Origin: Comamonadaceae bacterium G21597-S1
GTDB lineage: Bacteria > Pseudomonadota > Gammaproteobacteria > Burkholderiales > Burkholderiaceae_C
Length of the DNA stretch: 64,000 bases
Direction: 5' to 3'
NCBI GenBank assembly: GCA_027214345.1
Contig: JAPWHR010000002.1
Location: 124,001-188,000, forward strand
Shown here piece after piece: positions 33,021 through 41,517 of this stretch (position 1 is its first letter; every line of letters begins with the position of its first letter). The notes under the pieces were generated by a model that was not told the origin of the DNA, made no database searches, and worked only from the letters and a program-made list of their open reading frames with translations. A program made the translations under genes and the position numbers.

Positions 33021-34327
33021 GCACGGCCCTGGCCATTGCCGGCGTCACCGCCGTGCTGCGCGACCGGCTCAATGACGGCATGGTGAACCACAATATCACC
33101 GGCGTGCTCGGCAGCACGGTCACGGTCAGCGTGTTGCCGCCGGACCGCGTCGTGCTAGAGGGCGGCACCGAAAGCAGCCAGCTCAACCTGTTCCTGTACC
33201 AGGTCACGCCCAACACCGGCTGGCGCAATGCCAGCCTGCCCTCGCGCGACGACACCGGAACGCAGCGCCTGAGCAACCCGCCGCTGGCGCTGGACCTGCA
33301 TTACCTGATCTCGGCCTACAGCGGCGGCGACCTGCACGCGGAGATCCTGCTCGGCTACGCGATGCAGCTGCTGCACGAGTTTCCGGCGCTGACCCGCGAG
33401 ATGATCCGCACCGCACTGAACCCCTCGCCCGATGTCGGCGACGACCTGCCCCCGGCACTGCGGGCACTGGCCGACTGCGGACTGGCCGACCAGATGGAAT
33501 CGCTGCGCATCACGCCGCAGCACCTGGGCCTGGAGGACATGTCCAAGTTGTGGACCGCGACCCAATCGCACTACCGCCCGACCGTCGCCTACCAGGTCTC
33601 GGTGGTGCTGATCGAGGCCACGCGGCCCACGCGCGCGGCCTTGCCGGTGCTGACCCGCGGCGCGGTCGATCCGGTCAGCGGACGCGAGCGCGGGGTCGTC
33701 GTCACGCCAAGCCTGGTTCCGCCACTGCCGACGCTGGAGGCCGTGTTGCCGCCGGACCGCCAGCCGGTGGTGCGCCTGGGCGACGTGGTCGTGCTCGAAG
33801 GCCACCACCTGGACGGCGCCAGCCGCACGATCGAACTGCGCAACGAGCGCCACGGCGTGGATGCATCCATTGCCGCCGGCGGTCCCGATGCGGCCGATCG
33901 GATGGAACTGCTAATTCCGGCTTCCAGCGCCAGCGCCTTTCCCGTCGGTGTCTACGACATCACGGCTCGCATGGTGCGTCCGGGCGAGACCGTGGCCCGC
34001 AGCACCAACCGCCTGGCCTGCATCGTGGCCCCGAACATCACCAACCTGCCGCAAAGCCTGGTGCGTGACGGCAACGGAGACGTCCAATGCACGATCACGT
34101 TCACGCCGCAGCTGCGCGCCGGCCAGCGCGTCGCATTGCTGCTCGGCGACCGGGAAATCCTGCCCGAAACGTTCGCCGCACCGACGAGTTCCTTGACCTT
34201 CATCGCGCGCGACATGCAACCCGGCGCACCGCTGGCGCGCCTGCGCATCGACGGCATCGAGAGCCCCGTAGCCAACCGTGGTGCCACCCCACCGGCCTTC
34301 TACAACCACCGGATCACGATCACATGA
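33017..34327 (+). CDS. DUF4255 protein, tube/sheath terminator (Pvc16-like)
   Basis: 436-aa protein. Residues about 1-190 form the DUF4255 domain (Pvc16/Afp16 N-terminal type): IAGVTAVLRDRLND, PDRV...SQLNLFLYQVTPNTGWRN, LALDLHYLISAYSGGDLHAEILLGYAMQLLHE. In characterised eCIS this protein caps the distal end of tube and sheath. Residues about 245-430 are a beta-rich extension resembling immunoglobulin-like or IPT folds (VRLGDVVVLEGHHLDG...), which may sit on the outside of the cap. The stop overlaps the ATPase start by ATGA. Confidence 0.88.
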   Translation: MSTALAIAGVTAVLRDRLNDGMVNHNITGVLGSTVTVSVLPPDRVVLEGGTESSQLNLFLYQVTPNTGWRNASLPSRDDTGTQRLSNPPLALDLHYLISAYSGGDLHAEILLGYAMQLLHEFPALTREMIRTALNPSPDVGDDLPPALRALADCGLADQMESLRITPQHLGLEDMSKLWTATQSHYRPTVAYQVSVVLIEATRPTRAALPVLTRGAVDPVSGRERGVVVTPSLVPPLPTLEAVLPPDRQPVVRLGDVVVLEGHHLDGASRTIELRNERHGVDASIAAGGPDAADRMELLIPASSASAFPVGVYDITARMVRPGETVARSTNRLACIVAPNITNLPQSLVRDGNGDVQCTITFTPQLRAGQRVALLLGDREILPETFAAPTSSLTFIARDMQPGAPLARLRIDGIESPVANRGATPPAFYNHRITIT

Positions 34328-36240
34328 ACGCGCCGCTCGTACTGGACTGGACCTCCGCCAACCAGCAGTTGCTGGTGGCAGAGTTCGCCCGCCTGCGCAC
34401 GCTGCTGGGTGACGGCGATACGACCGAGGCCCGACGCCATGTGGCGGACATGGCACGCCAGATGCCGGCTCCGGCGGCGATCGACACGCTTGCCACCGTG
34501 TTTGACCTGAGCGTCTTCGAACGCGACCTGCTGCTGCTGGCAGTCGGTGTCGAGATGGACGCGCGCCTGGCCGCGCTGTGCGCGCAAGGCCAGGGCCAGC
34601 CACAGCGGCCCTGGGCCACCTTCGGCCTGGCCATGGCGGCACTGCCCGAGCCACACTGGAGCGCCATCACACCGGTACGGCCGCTGCGGCGACTGCGCCT
34701 GGTGGACATCGACGACGGATCGGGCCTGTCCAGCGGCCGCGTCAAGGTCGATGAACGCGTGCTGCATTTCATCGCCGGACTCAACTACCTCGACCACCGC
34801 TTGCAGGCCCTGATCACGGCCGAGCCGGACAGCGGACTGATGGACGAAACCCACCGGTGGATCGCGCAGCAGGCGGTACGCGACCTGCGCAGCGGCAGCG
34901 GCGCCCTGCCACCGGTGCTGCTACATGGCGACGACGCCGACGGCCAGCGCGACGTCGCATCCCTGTTGGCGCACGAGCTCGGCGTCGCGTTGTACCACCT
35001 GCGCGCCCGCGACGTTCCCGAGGCCGCGCATGAGCAGGCGTCGCTGGCCAGCCTGTGGCAACGCGAAGCCGCGCTGCTCGGTGCCGGTTTGCTGCTGACC
35101 CGCACTGACGATGCCCATGGCGATGCCCTCGTACGCTTGCTGGCCCGCATCGATGGCCTGCTCGTCGTCGCCGGGCCCACGGCGCCACCCATCGATGCCC
35201 GGGCGCTGAGCTACCGCGTCGACAAACCGGATGCGCCGGGACAGCGCGCGCTCTGGCGTGCGGCGCTGGGCGACACGGCGGCACCGTCGGCGCTGGTGGA
35301 CCAGCTGGCCAGCCAGTACCGGCTCGGGTCCCGCACCATCGCACGCAGTGCGGCACGCGTGGCGCCGGCCGGTACACCGGAGCCGCACGCGGCCGTGTTG
35401 CGCGACCTGGGCCGCGACACCGCCACGCGCATGGGCACGCTGGCACGGCGGATCGACGCGCGCGCCACCTGGGACGACCTGATCCTGCCCGAGGCGCAGA
35501 AACGCACGCTGGAGCAGATCGCCGTACATGCCCGGCATCGCATCACGGTGCAACACGACTGGGGTTTCGCCGACAAGGGTGGTCGCGGCCTGGGTATTGC
35601 CAGCCTGTTCAGCGGCGAGAGCGGCACCGGCAAGACCCTGGCGGCTGAAGTGCTGGCGAACACGCTGGGCCTCGCGCTGTACCGCATCGACCTGTCGGCG
35701 ATCATCAGCAAATACATCGGAGAGACCGAGAAGAACCTGCGCACCGTGTTCGACGCCGCCGAAGACGTGGGTGCCATCCTGCTGTTCGACGAGGCCGATG
35801 CCTTGTTCGGCAAACGCAGCGAAGTCAAGGACAGCCACGATCGTTACGCCAACATCGAGGTCAGCTACCTGCTGCAACGCATGGAGGCCTATCGCGGCCT
35901 GGCGATTCTCACCACCAACCACAAGGCGGCGCTCGACACGGCCTTCAGCCGGCGACTGCGCTTCGTCGTGCATTTTCCGTATCCCGACGCACGCCAGCGC
36001 GAGACGATCTGGCGCACGACGTTTCCGTCCGGCACGCCGCTGCAGGACCTCGACTATGCGAAGCTGGCACGCCTCAACGCCACCGGCGGCAACATCCGCA
36101 ACATCGCACTGGCAGCCGCCTTCCTGGCCGCCGAAGCCGGCACCGCCGTCGGCATGGCCCACCTGCTGCGGGCCGCCCACGTCGAAGCGGCCAAACGCGA
36201 AACGGCACCCTCCGACGCCGAAACCCGGGGGTGGACATGA
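34324..36240 (+). CDS. eCIS AAA+ ATPase (Pvc15-like)
   Basis: 638-aa protein. The N-terminal half (to about residue 385) is a helical and degenerate ATPase-like part found in eCIS ATPases. The C-terminal AAA+ module has Walker A GESGTGKT (Lys437 in residues 431-438), Walker B ILLFDEADALFGKRSE (Asp489/Glu490), sensor 1 TTNHK and the arginine-finger region AFSRRLRF. Afp15/Pvc15 ATPases are needed for cargo loading or particle maturation. Overlaps both neighbours by ATGA; the stop overlaps the repeat-encoded mini-ORF. Confidence 0.93.
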   Translation: MNAPLVLDWTSANQQLLVAEFARLRTLLGDGDTTEARRHVADMARQMPAPAAIDTLATVFDLSVFERDLLLLAVGVEMDARLAALCAQGQGQPQRPWATFGLAMAALPEPHWSAITPVRPLRRLRLVDIDDGSGLSSGRVKVDERVLHFIAGLNYLDHRLQALITAEPDSGLMDETHRWIAQQAVRDLRSGSGALPPVLLHGDDADGQRDVASLLAHELGVALYHLRARDVPEAAHEQASLASLWQREAALLGAGLLLTRTDDAHGDALVRLLARIDGLLVVAGPTAPPIDARALSYRVDKPDAPGQRALWRAALGDTAAPSALVDQLASQYRLGSRTIARSAARVAPAGTPEPHAAVLRDLGRDTATRMGTLARRIDARATWDDLILPEAQKRTLEQIAVHARHRITVQHDWGFADKGGRGLGIASLFSGESGTGKTLAAEVLANTLGLALYRIDLSAIISKYIGETEKNLRTVFDAAEDVGAILLFDEADALFGKRSEVKDSHDRYANIEVSYLLQRMEAYRGLAILTTNHKAALDTAFSRRLRFVVHFPYPDARQRETIWRTTFPSGTPLQDLDYAKLARLNATGGNIRNIALAAAFLAAEAGTAVGMAHLLRAAHVEAAKRETAPSDAETRGWT

Positions 36241-36354
36241 GCCGAAGGGCCGCTCCCAAGGCGAATGGCCCCGCAGCGCGCAGCGCGGAGGGGTTCCCAA
36301 TGAGCCGAAGGGCCGCTCCCAAGGCGAATGGCCCCGCAGCGCGCAGCGCGGAGG
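36237..36354 (+). repeat. 63-bp tandem direct repeat, two copies
   Basis: Copy 1 begins at 36237 and copy 2 at 36300. The first 55 bases are identical in both, and the remaining 8 differ. The unit starts ATGAGCCGAAGGGCC and contains CGCAGCGCGCAGCGCGGAGG, which supplies a ribosome site for the gene after each copy. Period 63 keeps the reading frame. The GC-rich, partly self-complementary composition resembles small dispersed intergenic repeats of Burkholderiales, but no second location exists in this window. Confidence 0.95.
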
Positions 36355-36365
36355 TGCGCCAATGA
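36237..36365 (+). CDS. 42-aa mini-ORF made of two 21-aa repeats
   Basis: The frame opens at ATG 36237 (overlapping the ATPase stop) and closes at TGA 36363-36365 (overlapping the next ATG), so it is coupled on both sides. Each 63-bp repeat unit begins MSRRAAPKANGPAARSAE and the second ends EVRQ. The basic peptide has no recognised domain. It is either translated as part of a coupling relay or an incidental frame in a mobile intergenic repeat that inserted without breaking coupling. Confidence 0.35.
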   Translation: MSRRAAPKANGPAARSAEGFPMSRRAAPKANGPAARSAEVRQ

Positions 36366-36613
36366 AACGCATCGTGTTGCACGTGGACCGGCTGGTACTC
36401 AACGGCATCGATCGCACCGATGCGCAGGCGCTGTCGGCCGCACTGCAAGCTGAACTGCAACGGCTGCTGTCCGTCCCCGGCGCCACGACGACGATGATTG
36501 CGGCAGGCAATCAGCTACGTGTGCGCAGTGCCCCGGTGACGCTGGCACCGGGCGGCGGCATGCAGGCCGGCCAGGCGGTCGCCGGCAGCATCGTCAAGGG
36601 GGTGGCGCGATGA
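36362..36613 (+). CDS. Small conserved-position eCIS protein, unknown function
   Basis: 83-aa protein with a regular alpha/beta start (MKRIVLHVDRLVLNGI), a helix (ALSAALQAELQRLLSV) and a Gly-rich tail (PGGGMQAGQAVAGSIVKGVAR). No domain recognised. It lies between the ATPase and the first DUF4157 gene, overlapping the upstream mini-ORF and downstream gene by ATGA, so it is surely translated with them. The Gly-rich tail resembles that of small proteins often found directly before eCIS-core genes; a chaperone or loading role is only a guess. Confidence 0.6.
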   Translation: MKRIVLHVDRLVLNGIDRTDAQALSAALQAELQRLLSVPGATTTMIAAGNQLRVRSAPVTLAPGGGMQAGQAVAGSIVKGVAR

Positions 36614-38589
36614 GCCGGGCTCTGGCAATACAGGCCAACGCCCCGGCAACGGGCGACACCGGCGCGTTGCTGCTGCAGCGCCGATGCGCATGCGGCCAGG
36701 CCGCATCGGAGCTGACCGGCGCATGCGACGACTGCCAGCGCGAGCAGATGCTCGGCCTGCAGGCCCGCCTGGCCATCGGTGCCAGCGACGACCCGCTCGA
36801 GATCGAGGCCGACCGGGCGGCGGCCCAGGTGCTGCGCCCGGATGTCGCGCGCACCGAACCCTCGCGCGACGCACCGCTCTCCCTGACACGTCGCAACAGC
36901 GTCCCGGCCACCACGCACCAGGCGGCCGCACCCGCAAGCGTGCACCAGACGCTGGCGCGCGCCGGTGAACCGCTCGCGCCGGCGACCCGGGCGTTCTTCG
37001 AGCCGCGTTTCGGTCACGACTTCGGCAAGGTGCGCGTCCACCGCGATGGGCTGGCGGCGCGTTCCGCACGCGAGGTCCAGGCCCAGGCCTATACCGTCGG
37101 CCAGGCCCTGGTATTCGCCAGTGGCCAGTACGATCCACACAGCGTCAACGGCAAGGCCTTGCTGGCGCATGAACTGGCGCACGTGGTGCAGCAGTCCGCC
37201 GCATCGCCCCGCGCCGTGCAACGGGCCGTGGTTCGCCAGGGCGCGTTGTCGATCCACATCGATTACGGCCCCGTGGTGCTGGTTCCGGATGCGGACAGGG
37301 CCGATCATGCGATCGGCCAGATCGCCGCATTCACGGGCGCGCCGCCGCCTGCCGCACAGGAAACCACGATACGCGCGCTGACAGCCGACGCGCAGAAGTG
37401 GCTGATGTTTGCGCTGACCCTGGTCAGCGACAACATCGCTGCGGCCAGCACGCTGGACCGGGGCGTGGCAACGCAGCGCCTGGTCGACCATGCCGGCAGC
37501 GCATTGCATGTCCCCCAGCCGGATCCGGCGCGCGCATTCGTGCGCGAAGCGATGCGGGTGTCCGGCTGGTCCGAGACGGCGCAGGCGCAGCGGCTGAGCG
37601 CACCGGTCGACCCCGACCTGTCGGCGATCGACACCATCGTCAACCCGCCCCCGAGCACGGGCGCCATCGGCGACCCGCTCGACGCGGCGGCCTTGAACGC
37701 GCGCCTGCCGCCAGCCCTGACGCATCTGCTGACCACCCTCGATCCTGCGGGACGGGCCAACGTCGGCACCCGATCGTTGTCGGCCTTCCAGGCCATCGGC
37801 GACGTCGTGCAGACCGAGGCGCGCAGCTTCTTCGCGCCGTACGCCGACACGGCGATCGGCAACCTGTACGACCTGCAGCCGGCCTGGCATGCGTCGGCCA
37901 ACATCTTCGACGTCGGCACGCTGACGCCGACCGCGGCGCAGCGCCGCGGTTATCTGTCCAACCGGGCCGAGATCATCGGCCGCAGCGACACCACCTCGTC
38001 CATCGTCAACGATGCCAACATCTTTGCCGACGTGCATTTCGAATCGACCCGCGCCACGGACCGAACCGAACTCGCGGGCATCGTCGCCACGATGGAGGCC
38101 GATCCTGCCATTGCGCCCGTCGTCGACCGGCTGATCCAGCACACCGGTCGCAAGACCGGGACCGGAAGCGCGACCCGCATCGGCCTGGTCACCGACTTCG
38201 ACGCCGACCAGCGCAGTGCCTGCGCCGACCACTGGGTCGGCATCGACACCTTGTGCCATGAGGTCCTGCACGCGCTGGTGCACCCGGACTTCGTCGCCAC
38301 CGCGGGCCGCGTGGCGTTCCCGCAGGTCATCCGCGAAGGTTTCACCGAGGTGCTGGGCGTGCAGCTGTTCAACGACCGCATCGTGCCCAAGGCCAACGCG
38401 GACGCCGCATTCAAGACGACGCTGGAGACCGGTGTCACCGGTGCGCCATGCCCGGCGCCGGTCGCGGCGACGATCGGATATGGCTCGGCCGGCAGCGGCG
38501 CGGAAGACATCCGCACCCGGGTGCACGACGAGAACTTCCGCGCCGCCTACTTCCTGGGCCGGCCGGATCTTGCGGGGCTGCCGCCATGA
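36610..38589 (+). CDS. DUF4157 (eCIS-core) protein with C-terminal zinc-peptidase motif, effector candidate
   Basis: 659-aa protein. A small N-terminal zinc ribbon (CACG at residues 26-29 and CDDC at 39-42) leads to the DUF4157 domain (about 100-200) with RFGHDFGKVRVHRD, AYTVGQALVFASGQY and the zinc-peptidase-like HELAHVVQQ (His187, Glu188, His191). The remaining about 450 residues hold a second metallopeptidase signature, CHEVLHALVH (His550, Glu551, His554), with REGFTEVLG (Glu576/Glu580) about 25 residues later, the gluzincin pattern. DUF4157 is the domain most tightly linked to eCIS loci and is regarded as a cargo or processing module. A second protease domain makes this the most likely delivered toxin. 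Overlaps both neighbours by ATGA. Confidence 0.85.
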   Translation: MSRALAIQANAPATGDTGALLLQRRCACGQAASELTGACDDCQREQMLGLQARLAIGASDDPLEIEADRAAAQVLRPDVARTEPSRDAPLSLTRRNSVPATTHQAAAPASVHQTLARAGEPLAPATRAFFEPRFGHDFGKVRVHRDGLAARSAREVQAQAYTVGQALVFASGQYDPHSVNGKALLAHELAHVVQQSAASPRAVQRAVVRQGALSIHIDYGPVVLVPDADRADHAIGQIAAFTGAPPPAAQETTIRALTADAQKWLMFALTLVSDNIAAASTLDRGVATQRLVDHAGSALHVPQPDPARAFVREAMRVSGWSETAQAQRLSAPVDPDLSAIDTIVNPPPSTGAIGDPLDAAALNARLPPALTHLLTTLDPAGRANVGTRSLSAFQAIGDVVQTEARSFFAPYADTAIGNLYDLQPAWHASANIFDVGTLTPTAAQRRGYLSNRAEIIGRSDTTSSIVNDANIFADVHFESTRATDRTELAGIVATMEADPAIAPVVDRLIQHTGRKTGTGSATRIGLVTDFDADQRSACADHWVGIDTLCHEVLHALVHPDFVATAGRVAFPQVIREGFTEVLGVQLFNDRIVPKANADAAFKTTLETGVTGAPCPAPVAATIGYGSAGSGAEDIRTRVHDENFRAAYFLGRPDLAGLPP

Positions 38590-39113
38590 ACCCGCTGGAC
38601 CTGCGCCACGCACTGGCTCCGCTGCTGCGGCTGGACCTGCCACGATGGCACGGTCTGCCACAGGCCTCGGGTGCGCAGTTCGATGCGCTGTTCGGAGCGC
38701 CCGACGCGCTGCGCGAAGAGATGCTGGGCGCCTATCCGGCACTGCACCGGCACTACCGCACCGATGGAGCCGCGGGCGGCCTGCATGTCTGGCTGCGCGA
38801 CGCGCTCGCGGTCATGGTGCAGACCGACCGAGCGCCGGACGCCACCGTGCTCGCGACCTTGCCCGAGCCGACCGCGGTACTGGCGCACGAGATCGACCTG
38901 CCCGACGCCTATGCGCACGAATACCTCTACGGTCCGCTCGGCCTGGTGCTCACCGTGGCCCAGGCCTACGGCCGCACGCAACCGGAACGCATCGTCCGGT
39001 GCCGCGGAATCCGGCCGCTGGCGAGCGCTCGCGCATTCGGCCCGGCGTTCTACCTGGCACTGGAGGATCGGACGCTCTGGACGCCGGCACGTTTCGAAGG
39101 AGCATCGGCATGA
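38586..39113 (+). CDS. Hypothetical protein between two DUF4157 genes
   Basis: 175-aa protein without a recognised domain, signal peptide or membrane segment. It reads as a compact alpha/beta protein (LDLRHALAPLLRLDLPRW, DALREEMLGAYPALHRHY, AVLAHEIDLPDAYAHEYLYGPLGLVLTVAQAYGR). Start ATG 38586 and stop overlap both flanking DUF4157 genes by ATGA. The position suggests a partner of one of them, such as a chaperone or immunity protein, but the sequence does not show which. Confidence 0.6.
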   Translation: MNPLDLRHALAPLLRLDLPRWHGLPQASGAQFDALFGAPDALREEMLGAYPALHRHYRTDGAAGGLHVWLRDALAVMVQTDRAPDATVLATLPEPTAVLAHEIDLPDAYAHEYLYGPLGLVLTVAQAYGRTQPERIVRCRGIRPLASARAFGPAFYLALEDRTLWTPARFEGASA

Positions 39114-40492
39114 CACGCTGCAGCTGTCGCGCCGCTCGTCCGGCATCGCCCCACGGCCTGCATCTGCCGGACACGGTGGCGTCGGCGCTGCGTGGTGCCG
39201 GCCATCCGCTGCACGACGGCACGCGCGCGTTCATGGAGCAGCGCTTCGGACACGACTTCGGCCCGGTGCGCCTGCACACCGGCTCAGCGGCCACGCAGGC
39301 GGCCCGGCAGATGGCGGCGCGCGCATTCACCGTCGGCCAGCACATCGTGCTCGGCCCGGGTATCGACGCGGATGCGATGGAGAGCGCGGCCGGCCGCGGC
39401 CTGCTCGCGCATGAGCTGGCCCATGCGGTACAGCAACGCGGCGCGGGCGGCGCCGACCTGAGTCCGGCACAACGCGAACATGAGGCGCGTGGCGCTGCCG
39501 ACAACATCGACGGCAACGCACCAATGCCACACATCAGTGCCGCGAGCCCGGCCCTGTCGCGCGACCCGGCGCCGGGCGCCGGTGGCGACGACGACGCCGG
39601 ATTCGAGGCCTCGCTGGCCGAGGCGAGTTGCGACATTGCCAGCCTGTGCCGCCTGAGCTTTCGCGCGCCGGCAACAGTCACCCCGTCACGCCTGCTGCAG
39701 GCCTACCACATCTGCCATCCCGGGGTCAGCCTGGTCGGCCTCGTCGGCGGCAATCCCTGCCTGACGCCCAACTACGGCCTGCCGGCGACCCGACCCGGGC
39801 CGGTCGGCCCAGGCCCGCGGCGGGCGCCCGGCGCAGCGCCGACCGCCGGCGGCACCGCCGCGCCCGCCCCCGCCGCCGGTGGCGGCCTGTCCCTGCCGTC
39901 GACCACGATCGCCTTCAGTCTCGGCGCGGCGGCGGTCACGGTCGACCTGCCGGCATCACTCGCATTGCGCCTGCCGGTGCCGTTTTCCGGCGCCGAACGT
40001 GTGGTGTTCGCGCTCAACGCCAGCCCCAGCGCGTTCTCGTTCAGCGTGACCATCAATGCGGTGCCGCATGTGCGCATCATCGCCAATGCCAGCATGACCA
40101 CCGAAGGCCGAGGCGCAGCCGGGCTGACGGTGCAGACCACGCGTACCGTATGCCGGGCGGTGGATCCCGAGGCGGCACGCTCCGCGCTGACGGCGGCAGG
40201 CACGCGTCTGCGCGATGCGATCCAGGCGGTCCAGACGCCACCGGCCCCGGACCCGGAGGCGAGCGAGGTCGCGCGCACGTTTGCGCCGCATGCGCGGTTC
40301 GCCGAAGTGGCTTCGGCCATTGCCAACGTGCACTCCGAGATCGAACGCGTCGGCGCGCCTTGCCGGGAGGTGCCGGTGGCGAGCTTCGACTTCGGCGCGC
40401 AAGGCCAGCTGACCACGCCCGACACCCCGCCGGCACCCGGGTCGTTGCCGCCGGCCAGTTTCATCGGCGGTTCGTTGCGACTGCATTTCTAG
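39110..40492 (+). CDS. Second DUF4157 (eCIS-core) protein
   Basis: 460-aa protein. The DUF4157 domain lies near the N-terminus (about residues 15-115): RFGHDFGPVRLHTG, AFTVGQHIVLGPG and HELAHAVQQ (His101, Glu102, His105). A Pro/Ala/Gly-rich linker (about 225-265) leads to a beta-rich C-terminal part (about 265-460) with no recognised family. The cysteines at CDIASLC and YHICHPG...GNPC may form a disulphide or metal site. It differs from the first DUF4157 protein in lacking the second HExxH and so may be a cargo, an adaptor or a processing protease. Confidence 0.82.
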   Translation: MTRCSCRAARPASPHGLHLPDTVASALRGAGHPLHDGTRAFMEQRFGHDFGPVRLHTGSAATQAARQMAARAFTVGQHIVLGPGIDADAMESAAGRGLLAHELAHAVQQRGAGGADLSPAQREHEARGAADNIDGNAPMPHISAASPALSRDPAPGAGGDDDAGFEASLAEASCDIASLCRLSFRAPATVTPSRLLQAYHICHPGVSLVGLVGGNPCLTPNYGLPATRPGPVGPGPRRAPGAAPTAGGTAAPAPAAGGGLSLPSTTIAFSLGAAAVTVDLPASLALRLPVPFSGAERVVFALNASPSAFSFSVTINAVPHVRIIANASMTTEGRGAAGLTVQTTRTVCRAVDPEAARSALTAAGTRLRDAIQAVQTPPAPDPEASEVARTFAPHARFAEVASAIANVHSEIERVGAPCREVPVASFDFGAQGQLTTPDTPPAPGSLPPASFIGGSLRLHF

Positions 40493-40498
40493 GAACCG

Positions 40499-41158
40499 AT
40501 GATGAGCGGATACAGCCAATCCCCCCGCATCGTCAAGGGCGGCATCGTGCTCGTCGATCCGCAGACGGCCCAGGTGCGCCGCGTGATCGCGCTGCAGTAC
40601 AACCCGGAGAAACTCTCGCGGTCGCTGCAGGTGCAGGGCGCCGGTGACGGCGCGGAACGCTCCGAGGCGCTGCGGCTCAAGGGCCCGGCGATCGAGACCT
40701 TCCGGCTCGAGGCCGACATCGACGCGGCCGACCAGCTGGAGTTTCCCGACCGGAACGCGAACACGGTGGCCGCCGGCATCGCGCCGCATCTGGCGGTGCT
40801 GGAGTCGCTGATCAACCCGAGCGCCGGCGACCTGCTGGCGGGCAAGGCGCTGGCCGCTTCCGGCACGCTGGAGATCGTCCCGATGGAGTCCGCACTGGCC
40901 CTGTTCGTCTGGGGCGCCAACCGCATCGCACCGGTGCGGGTGACCGAGTTCTCGGTCTCCGAGGAGGCCTTCGACCCGGCGCTCAACCCGATCAACGCCA
41001 AGATCAACCTGAGCCTGCGCGTGTTGTCGGTCGACGATCTGGGCTTCGACCACAAGGGTGGCGGCCTGTTCATGGCCTATCTGCAGTCGCGCGAACGGCT
41101 CGCCACCAAGGCCGCGACCTTCGGCTTCGATGCCCTGGGTCTAGGAGGTTTGCCATGA
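40499..41158 (+). CDS. CIS tube-adaptor protein (Pvc7/Afp7-like N-domain)
   Basis: 219-aa protein matching the contractile-injection tube-adaptor type: RRVIALQYNPEKLSRSLQVQG, GPAIETFRLEADIDAADQLEFP, LEIVPMESALALFVWGANRIAPVRVTEFSVSEEAFDPALNPINAKINLSLRVLS. Such proteins join the inner tube to the spike hub. In Pvc7/Afp7 a LysM domain follows; here the LysM part is a separate gene directly downstream. It starts at ATG 40499 (a second ATG follows at once) and its stop overlaps the LysM gene by ATGA. Confidence 0.87.
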   Translation: MMSGYSQSPRIVKGGIVLVDPQTAQVRRVIALQYNPEKLSRSLQVQGAGDGAERSEALRLKGPAIETFRLEADIDAADQLEFPDRNANTVAAGIAPHLAVLESLINPSAGDLLAGKALAASGTLEIVPMESALALFVWGANRIAPVRVTEFSVSEEAFDPALNPINAKINLSLRVLSVDDLGFDHKGGGLFMAYLQSRERLATKAATFGFDALGLGGLP

Positions 41159-41517
41159 CCGATCCCCTGAAAGCCTTCATGCAGGCCAACGCCTTGAGCG
41201 CACCGGCGTTTGCGCCGGACAGCCGCTACCACGGGCTCGACACCGCCCAGTGGCGACGTGCCGACGGCGAACCGGTGGTATACGTGCGCCGGCGCTTCAT
41301 CCCGCAACCCGAGCAGTTCGCGACGCAGCAGGAATACCGCGTGCGCGCCGGCGACCGCATCGACAACCTCGCCGCGCATTTCCTGGGTGATGCCCAGCAA
41401 TACTGGAGGCTGTGCGACGGTAATGGCGCCATGCGACCGGACGACCTGACGGCCACCGTCGGTCGGCGCCTGCGCATCACGCTGCCCCAGGGTGTGCCCG
41501 GAGCATCCGATGACTAA
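41155..41517 (+). CDS. LysM-type baseplate protein (gp53-like)
   Basis: 120-aa protein with a LysM-like C-terminal half (QEYRVRAGDRIDNLAAHFLGDAQQYWRLCDGNGAMRPDDLTATVGRRLRI, about residues 60-110). In phage and eCIS baseplates, LysM-fold proteins of this size clamp hub and tube; peptidoglycan binding is not required. The N-terminal half includes DSRYHGLDTAQWRR...VVYVRRRFIPQP, a recurring eCIS pattern. Overlaps the adaptor gene by ATGA and the hub gene by 8 bases. Confidence 0.83.
   Translation: MTDPLKAFMQANALSAPAFAPDSRYHGLDTAQWRRADGEPVVYVRRRFIPQPEQFATQQEYRVRAGDRIDNLAAHFLGDAQQYWRLCDGNGAMRPDDLTATVGRRLRITLPQGVPGASDD

Noticed and set aside
36237-36354. CRISPR array
   Set aside because: Only two 63-bp tandem copies without spacers, in frame with an ORF, and no cas genes.
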